DNA of 32,200 nucleotides, from assembly GCA_016794565.1 (NCBI GenBank), contig JAEUHQ010000213.1, positions 1-32,200 on the forward strand, written 5' to 3'. Within the stretch, counting starts at the first letter, position 1. Each line of letters starts with the position of its first letter. The translations under genes and the position numbers were made by a program. The DNA is from Planctomycetota bacterium. Lineage in GTDB: Bacteria; Planctomycetota; UBA1135; UBA2386. Shown piece by piece: positions 1 to 7,512 of the stretch. The notes beneath the pieces are model-generated. The model saw only the letters and a list, made by a program, of their open reading frames with translations, made no database searches and was not told the DNA's origin.

Positions 1-137
1 GCGAGACACAGTCGGGCTGGTCGCGGGTGATCCTGTTCGTCGGAGACCCCGCGACGACACCAAAGGACGAACTACGCGCGTAGAGGCCCAGGACGGAGCA
101 TCTCGGGACGCGGGTTCGATTCCCGCCGCCTCCACCA
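1..137 (+). ncRNA. ssrA: tmRNA (ssrA), 3' part, cut by window edge
   Basis: The last ~75 bases match the conserved 3' end of tmRNA. A short hairpin ACTACGCGCGTAG (about 70-82) is followed by the connecting arm, then the T-arm GCGGGTTCGATTCCCGC and the acceptor 3' strand ending in encoded CCA at 135-137. The base order fits the tmRNA tRNA-like domain, not a full tRNA: there is no anticodon arm or normal D-arm in front. The tag-peptide reading frame and the 5' acceptor strand lie before base 1. tmRNA with SmpB rescues stalled ribosomes; smpB lies at 3300-3770 on the other strand. Confidence 0.88.
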
Positions 138-169
138 TTCCCCCGCGCGCGCAAGCGCGCGGGGGGAAT
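137..169 (+). terminator. GC-rich hairpin directly after tmRNA
   Basis: A 14-bp stem (arms 137-150 and 155-169, one bulged G at 166) closes a GCAA tetraloop at 151-154. It begins on the terminal A of the tmRNA CCA end. No T-run follows, so it could terminate transcription, block 3' exonucleases or guide 3'-end processing. Confidence 0.6.
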
Positions 170-328
170 GCAGGAGGCGCCGCGCATCGGGCGTTCCGCG
201 GCGCGGTGCAAGCACCGCGACGCGAAAGCAGCGATTCCCGTGGCGTTCACTCCCCGGCACCGCGGCCCCTGCACCGCGGCGATCTCGATCCGACGCACCC
301 AGTCTTCCCACGCACGCTCCGTTCGCGC

Positions 329-691
329 ATGATCCGCGCCATGGGAACGGAAGACCCCGGCGAGGCATTCGCCGAAGCCACTCGGATCCTGCTGGCGCGG
401 AAGGTCTCGATGCGCGCGGACCTGCAGCGCCCCCTCCTGGTGCGCGCGCTGCGCGTGGTGTGGCCGCACCTCGCCGACGTCGCGCGGCGCTTCGGTGAGA
501 AGAAGGAGATGACGCAGCTGCGCGCGGCGGTGCCCGATCCGAGCCATCTGGTCACGCACGTTGCGTCCTTCAGCCCGCGCAAGCTGGCGACGTTCAGCGC
601 GAACCTCGTGCTCGTCGCGCGCAAGCTGCGAAACGGCGGCCCCGCGCCGAAGGGCAGGCGCAGCGGCAAGCAGTCGGCACAGCGGAGCTGA
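329..691 (+). CDS. Small hypothetical helical protein
   Basis: No family is recognised. The frame has the strong G/C third-position bias of neighbouring genes, which supports coding. The likely start is ATG 329 (120 aa) or ATG 341 (116 aa); neither has a clear Shine-Dalgarno sequence, and upstream extension to 206 reads as low-quality Arg/Pro-rich sequence. The protein appears mainly alpha-helical, with no signal peptide or membrane segment. It ends in a basic tail rich in Lys, Arg and Gly (roughly the last 20 residues), which could bind nucleic acid or ribosomes; that is only inference. It stands alone between tmRNA and the convergent DJ-1 gene, whose stop is 30 bases away. Confidence 0.5.
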   Translation: MIRAMGTEDPGEAFAEATRILLARKVSMRADLQRPLLVRALRVVWPHLADVARRFGEKKEMTQLRAAVPDPSHLVTHVASFSPRKLATFSANLVLVARKLRNGGPAPKGRRSGKQSAQRS

Positions 692-721
692 TCCGCCGAC
701 CCTCGGGGCGGTCCGCTCGCC

Positions 722-1240
722 TCAGGCTCGAGCCCCGAGCACCCGCAGCATCGCCGCCGCGAACTGCGGCAGGTCCTCGGGCTTGCGCGAACTCACGTGC
801 GCGCCGTCGACGACGACGGCTTCGTCGGTGAACGCGGCGCCCGCGTTGACGAGGTCGTCCTTGATGCCCAGCGAACCCGTGTAGTTGCGGCCGCGCACGA
901 CGCCGGCGGAGATCGCGATCCACCCGCCGTGGCAGATGCTCGCGACGAGTCCGCCGCGGGCGTCGATCGCGCGGACGAGGTCGAGCACCCGCCCGTCCCG
1001 GCGCAGCTTGTCGGGCATCCAGCCGCCCGGCAGGACGATGCCCGCGAACGCCGCCGCGTCGATGTCCTGCAGCGCGCGATCGCTGACGCACGGGTAACCG
1101 TGCTTGCCGCGGTACGTCGCACCGGCCGCCAGCCCCGCCACGACCGGCCAATGGCCGGCCTCGCGGAGCCGCAGCCGGGGGTAGTGCAGTTCGAGGTCCT
1201 CGTAGTCGTCCCCGACGAGCAACAGCACGGAGTGGCTCAT
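722..1240 (-). CDS. DJ-1/PfpI family protein (type 1 glutamine amidotransferase-like)
   Basis: 172 aa. The fold is the class I glutamine amidotransferase-like alpha/beta fold of the PfpI/DJ-1 superfamily. Visible marks are the N-terminal strand VLLLVGDDYEDLE (about 5-17) with acidic residue Glu14, the central IVLPGGWMPD (68-77), and the nucleophile elbow SICHGG (101-106) with Cys103 followed by His104, the usual PfpI arrangement. Members act as intracellular proteases, deglycases or chaperone-like stress proteins; the substrate cannot be read from sequence. Start ATG 1240 is chosen because the family fold begins five residues later and the upstream in-frame stretch runs into the preceding gene. 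It lies 38 bases after the BNR lipoprotein gene on the same strand, so the two are probably co-transcribed. Confidence 0.85.
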   Translation of the reverse strand: MSHSVLLLVGDDYEDLELHYPRLRLREAGHWPVVAGLAAGATYRGKHGYPCVSDRALQDIDAAAFAGIVLPGGWMPDKLRRDGRVLDLVRAIDARGGLVASICHGGWIAISAGVVRGRNYTGSLGIKDDLVNAGAAFTDEAVVVDGAHVSSRKPEDLPQFAAAMLRVLGARA

Positions 1241-1278
1241 CCCGCCATTGTCCGCGCGCCGCCCGGAGCCGCCACCCG

Positions 1279-3192
1279 TCAGTTGAGACGCAGCAAGAAC
1301 AACTGATGGCTGTCGTCGGCAGAGACCGGCCGCACCGGCTCCGTCATGCCCGGCGCGAGCGGTGGCGCCGGCGCGACACTGAAGGTCGAGGTGGTCGACA
1401 CCCAGCCTCCGCCCGTGAACACCGGCCACCAGAAGATCGACTCCTGCGTGACCTCGTCGTAGGCGACGACGATCTGGTCGCCGTCGAGCGTCGCGTCGTA
1501 GCCGAGCCAGCCGATCTGCGTGGACCGCAGACCCGCGCCTGGGCCGCCCGCCCAGATCCCGCTGCCAGGATCGACGGACTCGAAGCGAGCGGTGGTCAGT
1601 TCCTCGTCTTCGCGCGTCGAGGTCGGCCAGTCGAGCCAGCGCGCGCGGTGCAGTTCACAGCCTTCGGAGCGCGGAGCGAGGAACAGCACGTCGACGCGCG
1701 TCTGCCCGCCGATCTTGCGGGCGAACACCGTCGGCAGGTGGTCGCCCATCTGGCCCCACTGCGCACCCTGCACGAACGTACGACCGCCGTCGGAGCTGAC
1801 CGCGAGGCGCACGCCGCCCTGGACCTCGTAGGCGTAGAACACCTGCATCGACGCGCCGTGACCGAGCACCGCGACGGTCGGATCCATCGCGATGATCCGC
1901 TGCTGGTCGACGAGAGTGTCCTCCATCGACTCGCCGGTGCGACGAACGGCACAACGGAACTCGGTCTGGTTCGCCCAGGTCCAGCCACCGCCCGGCTCGA
2001 ACCAGGTCGCGCCGTAGCCGACGACGAGGTCGCCGCCGTCGGACCACGCGATGCCCGTCGTGAGCGGTGTGCTGTTCGCCGGCATCGATCGCAAGACGGC
2101 CGGCGCCCCGAAGGCGAACCAGGTCGGCGAGCCCGTCGCGTCGAAGGCCACGGGCGATCCCTCGACGAGGCACATTTCGAGCGATTCGCCGGACGCGGAA
2201 GCGCGCCAGAACGCCAGCGCCAGCGAGTAGTCGGCGGCCATCGCGCATTGCACGAGGCGCGACTGCACGGCGCCAGCCGAGATCTGCACGTCCTGCGCGA
2301 ACGTCGCGCCGCGGTCGAAACTGAGGCGGACGGAGACGCCGCCCGTCTCGGAACGAACCACCGCGAGCACGTTGAACAGCGCGGCGATCTCGTGATCGCG
2401 CCAGCCGCCGGAGTCGGGTGACAACTCGATCGAACCGCCGCCGGTCACGGCGTTCGTCGCCGCTTCGTGCTGCAGCCGCAGCTCGTACCGCGACACGTTG
2501 CCGAACTCCGTTCCGCCGTCGTAGCAGACGACGCTCGTGCGATTGCCGGACACGGCCACGGTCGGCAGGCCGAACATCGGCGAGTCGCTGGAGTAGATCA
2601 CCCGTCGGTCGACGACACTGACGTCGGTGCCCTCTTCCGAGTCGGGCCGGTTGATCCCGCTGCGCGGCCCGACCTCGACGACGACGATCGTCACCGCGTC
2701 GTCCACGTCGACCGCGATCACCTGGTCGCCCTTGATCCGGCCCTGCAGCGTGACGCGGGCGAATCCGTCGCCGTTCGCCACGACGCCGCCTTCGACCGCG
2801 ACGAGCCCCGGCCCCTGGAGCTGGATCCCGGCCTCGACCAGCGAGTCGTTGGTCGCGGGCGTGCGTTCGCCGTCGCGCACGTGCGCGACTTCGATCGAAG
2901 CCGCACCGGCCGCGCCTTCGCGCCAGGACACGAGGTCGAACGAAAACGGTTCGTCGGCCGGCGTCGTGAGGCGGTAGGTGGCCGCGAGCCGCGTGCCGCC
3001 GAGCCGCTGTGGCTCGAGCCCCGCCGGCGCGGCATCGCCGGACGGTTCGATCACGTTCGTGCTGGTGGTCACCAGCAGTCGCGCCGGAGCCGGCGCGGGC
3101 TCGTCGCCGCCACCGTCCCCGCGCGACCCGTCGCAGGAGACGAAGAAGACCGCGAGGGCGAGACAGGACGCGGGAAGAGCGGCTGGCTTCAT
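1279..3192 (-). CDS. Secreted lipoprotein with BNR/Asp-box-like propeller
   Basis: 637 aa from ATG 3192. The N-terminus is a short basic start, a hydrophobic stretch and FVSC at 17-20, a lipobox-like site with Cys20 that points to a lipoprotein signal peptide; a Gly/Asp/Pro-rich linker follows. Residues ~40-190 look like a beta-rich domain. The remainder carries Asp-box-type motifs (S-x-D-x-G-x-T-F), for example SFDRGATF and SSDGGRTF, the mark of sialidase/BNR-type beta-propellers. No sialidase arginine triad or FRIP motif could be picked out, so an enzymatic role is not supported; a binding or structural propeller is more likely. No strong Shine-Dalgarno sequence is present. The gene follows smpB by 107 bases and precedes the DJ-1 gene. 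Confidence 0.72.
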   Translation of the reverse strand: MKPAALPASCLALAVFFVSCDGSRGDGGGDEPAPAPARLLVTTSTNVIEPSGDAAPAGLEPQRLGGTRLAATYRLTTPADEPFSFDLVSWREGAAGAASIEVAHVRDGERTPATNDSLVEAGIQLQGPGLVAVEGGVVANGDGFARVTLQGRIKGDQVIAVDVDDAVTIVVVEVGPRSGINRPDSEEGTDVSVVDRRVIYSSDSPMFGLPTVAVSGNRTSVVCYDGGTEFGNVSRYELRLQHEAATNAVTGGGSIELSPDSGGWRDHEIAALFNVLAVVRSETGGVSVRLSFDRGATFAQDVQISAGAVQSRLVQCAMAADYSLALAFWRASASGESLEMCLVEGSPVAFDATGSPTWFAFGAPAVLRSMPANSTPLTTGIAWSDGGDLVVGYGATWFEPGGGWTWANQTEFRCAVRRTGESMEDTLVDQQRIIAMDPTVAVLGHGASMQVFYAYEVQGGVRLAVSSDGGRTFVQGAQWGQMGDHLPTVFARKIGGQTRVDVLFLAPRSEGCELHRARWLDWPTSTREDEELTTARFESVDPGSGIWAGGPGAGLRSTQIGWLGYDATLDGDQIVVAYDEVTQESIFWWPVFTGGGWVSTTSTFSVAPAPPLAPGMTEPVRPVSADDSHQLFLLRLN

Positions 3193-3299
3193 GATGGCGC
3201 GCCTAGGCGGCGAAACGTCGATCGTAACGCGGCGAGGAACTCTGCCGTCGGCGGCCTGTCGGCAGTGCCGGCAACCCTTCCCCACCGCGATTGGAGCGT

Positions 3300-3770
3300 T
3301 CAGGCCTGCCGGATCTCGCGCTTCGCTTCCTTGTCCTTCAGGTGCTGCCGCTTGTCGTGCACCTTGCGCCCGCGGCCGACGCCGATCGTGACCTTCGCGA
3401 AGCCGCGCGAACCGAAGTAGACGCGCAGCGGCACCAGGGTGAGTCCCTTCACCTGCGACTTCTCCCGCAGCTTGCGCAGCTCGCGCGCGTGCAGGAGGCA
3501 CTTGCGTTTGCGCTGGGGTTCGTGGTTCTGCAGGTTGCCGTGGCTGTAGACCGGGATGTTGGCGCCGATCAGCCAGAGCTCGCCGTCTTCGATGCGGGCG
3601 TACGACTCGTCGAGGCTGACGTGGCCCTGGCGCAAGACCTTCACCTCGGTGCCGCGCAGCACGAGCCCCGCTTCGAAAGTGTCGAGGATCTCGTAGTGGA
3701 AGCGGGCCTTCCGGTTCTCGCCGACGAGCACATCGGTGCTTCGCTCGTTCGTGCCGCCCTGCTTCTGCAT
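3300..3770 (-). CDS. smpB: SsrA-binding protein SmpB
   Basis: 156 aa, full family length. SmpB binds the tRNA-like domain of tmRNA and places it in the A site of stalled ribosomes. Conserved features include NRKARFHYEI near residue 19, the GLVLRGTEVK strand, the QGHVSLDESYA segment and the C-terminal basic tail starting KVTIGVGRGRK-HDKR, which becomes helical in the mRNA channel. Start ATG 3770 has an AAGGAG Shine-Dalgarno sequence at 3775-3780. The gene is divergent from tRNA-Leu across a 123-base spacer. Its RNA partner tmRNA ends at 137 on the opposite strand. Confidence 0.97.
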   Translation of the reverse strand: MQKQGGTNERSTDVLVGENRKARFHYEILDTFEAGLVLRGTEVKVLRQGHVSLDESYARIEDGELWLIGANIPVYSHGNLQNHEPQRKRKCLLHARELRKLREKSQVKGLTLVPLRVYFGSRGFAKVTIGVGRGRKVHDKRQHLKDKEAKREIRQA

Positions 3771-3848
3771 CGCGCTCCTTCGCTACGAGATCGCTGCAGC
3801 GCGCGCAAGTTGCACGCGGCCGCGCGGGACGAAAGTGCGAGAAGCCGC

Positions 3849-3876
3849 TTGCATCACAAAAGGGCGTGGCTAGCTT
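3849..3876 (+). promoter_or_regulatory. Possible promoter for tRNA-Leu
   Basis: TTGCAT (3849-3854) and TAGCTT (3871-3876) are spaced by 16 bases, with the -10-like box ending 18 bases before the mature tRNA 5' end. The matches to the sigma-70 consensus are weak (three of six in each box); position is the main support. Confidence 0.3.
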
Positions 3877-3893
3877 CCTCGTCCCCCATCTGA

Positions 3894-3982
3894 GCCCAGG
3901 TGGCGGAATTGGCAGACGCACTAGGTTCAGGTCCTAGCGGGAGTAACATCCCATGGAGGTTCAAGTCCTCTCCTGGGCACCA
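3894..3982 (+). tRNA. tRNA-Leu (anticodon CAG)
   Basis: The acceptor arms GCCCAGG (3894-3900) and CCTGGGC (3972-3978) pair perfectly, with discriminator A and genomically encoded CCA (3980-3982). The anticodon stem CTAGG/CCTAG closes the loop TTCAGGT, giving CAG, which reads CUG codons. A long variable arm (GCGGGAGTAACATCCCAT region) marks a class II tRNA, and the T-loop reads GGTTCAAGTCC. CUG-type leucine codons are frequent in the neighbouring genes. Confidence 0.97.
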
Positions 3983-4090
3983 ACTTCTCTGGGGGCACCA
4001 GCTTCTCTCGAGTCTCGGGGCCCGACCCAAACGCCCTGCACCGAGCCCCGAAGCGCGCGCGATGGTTTGCATGACGACGCGAAGGTGGGC

Positions 4091-5266
4091 ATGACCCGGA
4101 GCCCGCAGAACCGCGACGTGCCCGTGGCCAGCCCCGGGGAAGTGCGCGCGCTGCAGATCGGACCCATCGTCGTCGACCCGCCGATCGTGCTCGCGCCGAT
4201 GGCGGGGATCACCAACGCGCCGTTCCGCACACTGTGCCGCCGGTTCTCCGCGGACCGCTGCCTCTACGTCAGCGAGATGATCACGGCGCGGGCGTTCGTC
4301 GAAGGCCACGCGCGCACGCTGAAGCTGGCGTCGTTCGGCAAGGACGAAGCGACGAAGAAGAGCATCCAGCTCTACGGCACGAACCCCGACACGCTCGCCC
4401 AGGCGACGAAGATCCTGGTCGAGGAATGGGGTGTGCACCACATCGACATGAACTTCGGCTGCCCGGTGCGCAAGGTGACGGCCTCGGGCGGCGGCGCCGC
4501 GATCCCCGTCCGGCCGCGGCTCCTGCAGCGCATCGTCGCGAGCGTCGTGAAGAGCGCGGGCGCCGTACCCGTCACGATCAAGTTCCGGAAGGGCATCGAC
4601 GAGTCGCTGCTCACCTACCTCGACGCCGGTCACATCGGTGAGAGCGAGGGCGCGCGCGCCGTGGCGCTGCACGCCCGGACCGCGGCCCAGCTCTACTCGG
4701 GTGAAGCGGACTGGAACGCGATCGCGACGCTGAAGCAGCACGTCCGCACCATCCCCGTGCTCGGCAACGGCGACGTCTTCGAGTGCTGGGACGCACTGCG
4801 CATGCTGCGCGCGACGGGCTGCGACGGCGTGGTCGTCGGCCGAGGCTGCCTCGGGCGCCCGTGGCTCTTCGGCGAACTGTGCGCCGTGCTCTCCGGCGAG
4901 TCCCCGCCGCCGCCGCCGGACCTCGGCGGCGTCGTCGACACGATGAAGGAACACGCACGGCTGCTCGTCGAGTTCTTCGGTGAGCGCGGCGGCATGCTGC
5001 AGATCCGCAAGTTCACCGGCTGGTACCTGAAGGGCTTCCCGAGCACGAAGCGGCTCCTGCCGCCGCTGCACAAGGTGAACACGCTCGCCGAACTGCACAC
5101 CCTGCTCGCGGATCTGCCGCGCGACGTGGCGTATCCCGAGGTGGCGTTGCGCGCGCGGCGATGCAAGGACGGCAGCACCCAGGTCGTGTCGCTGCCGCCG
5201 GGCTTCCTCGACGCCCGCGACGAAGACGTGTGCATCGAGGACCCGGCGGAAATCGACGGCGGCTGA
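4091..5266 (+). CDS. tRNA-dihydrouridine synthase (Dus family, DusB-like)
   Basis: 391 aa. It is an FMN enzyme that reduces uridine to dihydrouridine in tRNA with NAD(P)H. Visible features are the N-terminal barrel motif LAPMAGITNAPFR (34-46), the catalytic segment MNFGCPVRKV (120-129) with the proton-donor Cys124 and Lys129, the HARTAAQLYSG substrate and FMN region, and the phosphate-binding motifs LGNGDV and GRGCLGRPWLF. The GCP-x-x-KV segment departs from the usual DusB sequence after Lys129 (ASGGGAA). Start ATG 4091 has GAAGG at 4081-4085; the frame upstream runs back into the tRNA. The gene lies 108 bases downstream of tRNA-Leu on the same strand, so the enzyme may be transcribed with one of its possible substrates. 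It converges with the next gene across 14 bases. Confidence 0.93.
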   Translation: MTRSPQNRDVPVASPGEVRALQIGPIVVDPPIVLAPMAGITNAPFRTLCRRFSADRCLYVSEMITARAFVEGHARTLKLASFGKDEATKKSIQLYGTNPDTLAQATKILVEEWGVHHIDMNFGCPVRKVTASGGGAAIPVRPRLLQRIVASVVKSAGAVPVTIKFRKGIDESLLTYLDAGHIGESEGARAVALHARTAAQLYSGEADWNAIATLKQHVRTIPVLGNGDVFECWDALRMLRATGCDGVVVGRGCLGRPWLFGELCAVLSGESPPPPPDLGGVVDTMKEHARLLVEFFGERGGMLQIRKFTGWYLKGFPSTKRLLPPLHKVNTLAELHTLLADLPRDVAYPEVALRARRCKDGSTQVVSLPPGFLDARDEDVCIEDPAEIDGG

Positions 5267-5280
5267 ACCGGGTATCGCCC

Positions 5281-5817
5281 TCAGGCCGAATCGACGTCGT
5301 GCTGGGGCTCGGGCTCGGCAGCGAGCGCCGCCTCGCGCAGCCGGCGGCCGTAGGCGACCAGGACCTCACCGACGGCCCCGATGCCCTGATGGGCCGACCG
5401 ACCGTCCGCGGTGAGCAGCTCGAGTGTCTCCGCGACCCCTTGTTCGAGCGCCTTGTGGCACGCCCGGCGCACGCCCTCCGGCGTCCAAGTGCCCGCCCGC
5501 CGCGCCGTCAGCTGGTTCTGCGCCGACAGCAGTCGCCCGAGGAACGTCTCGATCGGCTCGCCCTCGACGACCTCCGCGAACTCCGGCGTGTTCATGCCCT
5601 CGGGAACGCCGAGAAGCGCGCGGGTTCGTGCGAGCACTCGTTCGCGCAGGAGCCGCATCGCGTGCTCGACGTCCCGGTCGACGCTCACACGGTCCGACGC
5701 ACGCCCCGCCGACGCATCCTCCTTGCCGGGGCCGCGCGGGTGCGGCTGTGCGGGCGCCCGACCGGCGAATCCACCGGCCGCTGCCACCGGGCTCGTGGTG
5801 CGGATCTCGTCGGTCAC
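5281..5817 (-). CDS. Hypothetical helical protein, GTG start
   Basis: 178 aa. The family is not recognised with confidence. Residues 1-45 are a Pro/Gly/Ala-rich, probably disordered leader. Residues ~50-165 look fully helical, with regular hydrophobic spacing around VEHAMRLLRERVLARTRALLG, a TFLGRLLSAQNQL helix and a GIGAVGEVLVAYGRRL helix. The arrangement is loosely reminiscent of DUF5610-type helical domains, but that is a weak memory-based impression. Start GTG 5817 is chosen because a strong GAGGGGAGG Shine-Dalgarno sequence sits just upstream and no in-frame ATG is well placed. No signal peptide is seen. The gene is divergent from the kelch gene and convergent with the Dus gene. Confidence 0.65.
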   Translation of the reverse strand: MTDEIRTTSPVAAAGGFAGRAPAQPHPRGPGKEDASAGRASDRVSVDRDVEHAMRLLRERVLARTRALLGVPEGMNTPEFAEVVEGEPIETFLGRLLSAQNQLTARRAGTWTPEGVRRACHKALEQGVAETLELLTADGRSAHQGIGAVGEVLVAYGRRLREAALAAEPEPQHDVDSA

Positions 5818-5821
5818 GGGG

Positions 5822-5830
5822 CCTCCCCTC
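5822..5830 (-). promoter_or_regulatory. Ribosome binding site fixing the GTG start at 5817
   Basis: Read on the minus strand this is GAGGGGAGG, four bases before GTG (5815-5817). It is among the strongest Shine-Dalgarno matches in the window and decides the start of the adjacent gene. Confidence 0.7.
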
Positions 5831-5958
5831 TCATTCTCGGACGGGTCCCGCGACACTTGAGGCCCGCGTGGGCGCGCGCGCACCGGTTTCGCTACGCTTC
5901 CGAGCCGACCCTGCCGGCTGCCCGCACGGGCGCACCCACTCTCATCCCTCGAGGCTCC

Positions 5959-7500
5959 ATGCTCCGTCGAACCGCACTCGCCGTCCTCGCCGTCGCTTCC
6001 GTCGCCGCGGCCCAGAACGACTTCAACTACGACAAGACGACCTCCGGCCGCATGGGCAGTCCGCTCGTGCTGCAGGTGAGCAACGCGCCGCCGAACCAGT
6101 TCCTCTTCTTCATCGTGTCGTTCAACGCCGGACCGATCCCGCTCGTCCTGCTCGACGGCATCGACTCGCGTTCGCTGTCCGTCGGCGGCGACCTGCTGGA
6201 CCTCCTGTCGCTCGCGATCACGAGCCCCAGTGGCGGCGCGTCGTACACGCTGAACGTCGTCGACGACCCGACGTGGAACAACCTCGTCCTGCACTGGCAG
6301 AGCGCGATCTGGCCGGGCAACCCGACGTTCTTCGGCCAGATCAGCAACGACATCGTGTCGCAGACCGGCCCGGCGGACACGGGTTTGCTCGCTCCGGCGA
6401 CGATGACCGCGGCGCGCGCGTTCGGCGCGACCTTCTTCGACCGCAACAACAACGCGGGCGCCGGCGACGTGCTCGTGTGCGGCGGCGGTGCGGGCACCCT
6501 GACCGGTGGGACGGGTCTCGCCAGTTCGGACCTGTGGGACTTCCGCCACATGACCTGCACGGCAGGCCCCACCATGGGAACAGCGCGGTCGCTGCACATC
6601 GCCGTCACCCTCAACGACAACCGCGTGCTGGTGATCGGCGGCGTCGACTCCGCCGGCGCGATCCTGTCGTCGTGCGAGGTCTACGACCCGGCGACGAACT
6701 CCTTCACGCCGACGAACAGCATGAGCACGCCGCGCATGCTGCACGCAGCCTGCAAGCTCGCGGACGGCCGCGTGATGGTCGCCGGCGGCGCTTCGGCGCT
6801 GGACTTGGTCAACCTCTCGGTCACCGCACTGTCGTCCGTCGAGATCTGGGACCCCGCCACCGGCAACTGGACCGCGGCGAACGCGATCGGCGGCACGCGC
6901 ATCGGGCCGGCACTGACGCTGCTCTCGACGAACCAGGTGATGGTGTCGGGCGGCGTGCAGGTCGGCTACTTCCTCGGCGTGCCGATCTCGGCCGCGAGCA
7001 CGACCGCGACGCAGCGCTGGAACCCCGCCACGGGGAACTGGAGCGCCGGCGCTTCGATGCCGAAGGAACGAGCGCTGCACCACTACAACCAGGTCACCTT
7101 GGCGGACGGCCGCATCCTCATGACCGGCGGCATGGACGTCGACAACCTGCTCGCGGTGCAGACCGCTCCGCCCGTCGCGAACGCCGACATCTACAACCCG
7201 GTGACCAACACCTGGACGGCGACCACGATGGCCGCCTCGCGTGCGTTCCACTCGGCGACGCGCCTGCCGGACGGCCGCGTGGTGGTCGCGGGCGGCGCGC
7301 AGGGCACGCTCACGACACCGACCGCGATCGCGGGCGTCGAAGTGTTCAACCCGGCGACGAACGGCTGGGCCAGCGCTCCGGCGCTCACCGGCCCGCGCGG
7401 CGGCCACGGCGCGGCACTCACGCCGGATGGGCTCCTCGTGCTGTTCGGCGGCCAGGGCGCCAGCACGACCGTCAACACGATCGAGACGCTCCGCTTCTGA
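5959..7500 (+). CDS. Secreted kelch-repeat propeller protein
   Basis: 513 aa. A Sec signal peptide (basic MLRR, hydrophobic core, AAA-Q cleavage near residue 18) is followed by a beta-rich N-terminal domain (~19-140) with a PPNQFLFFIVSF segment, a type I have seen in large secreted planctomycete proteins. Residues ~145-513 hold about six kelch blades. Each has a turn of the kind M-x-x-x-R-x-x-H, a strand such as DGRVMVAGG and a YDPATNSF-type closing strand (for example VLVIGG, VMVAGG, VMVSGG, ILMTGG, VVVAGG, LVLFGG), which makes a closed propeller. Kelch propellers bind proteins or glycans; galactose-oxidase catalytic residues are not evident. ATG 5959 has GAGG at 5951-5954. The GT87 gene follows after 12 bases and is probably co-transcribed. 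Confidence 0.85.
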   Translation: MLRRTALAVLAVASVAAAQNDFNYDKTTSGRMGSPLVLQVSNAPPNQFLFFIVSFNAGPIPLVLLDGIDSRSLSVGGDLLDLLSLAITSPSGGASYTLNVVDDPTWNNLVLHWQSAIWPGNPTFFGQISNDIVSQTGPADTGLLAPATMTAARAFGATFFDRNNNAGAGDVLVCGGGAGTLTGGTGLASSDLWDFRHMTCTAGPTMGTARSLHIAVTLNDNRVLVIGGVDSAGAILSSCEVYDPATNSFTPTNSMSTPRMLHAACKLADGRVMVAGGASALDLVNLSVTALSSVEIWDPATGNWTAANAIGGTRIGPALTLLSTNQVMVSGGVQVGYFLGVPISAASTTATQRWNPATGNWSAGASMPKERALHHYNQVTLADGRILMTGGMDVDNLLAVQTAPPVANADIYNPVTNTWTATTMAASRAFHSATRLPDGRVVVAGGAQGTLTTPTAIAGVEVFNPATNGWASAPALTGPRGGHGAALTPDGLLVLFGGQGASTTVNTIETLRF

Positions 7501-7512
7501 CCGTCGCCGCGC

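Noticed and set aside
1279..3192. Sialidase assignment for the BNR lipoprotein
   Set aside because: Asp-box-like motifs are present but the catalytic arginine triad and FRIP motif are not visible.
3242..3265. Terminator after smpB (CTGCCG/CGGCAG)
   Set aside because: Only six base pairs with a large loop and no T-run; expected by chance in such GC-rich sequence.
5857..5898. Promoter for the kelch gene from TTGAGG and TACGCT
   Set aside because: The boxes are 30 bases apart, far from the usual 16-18.
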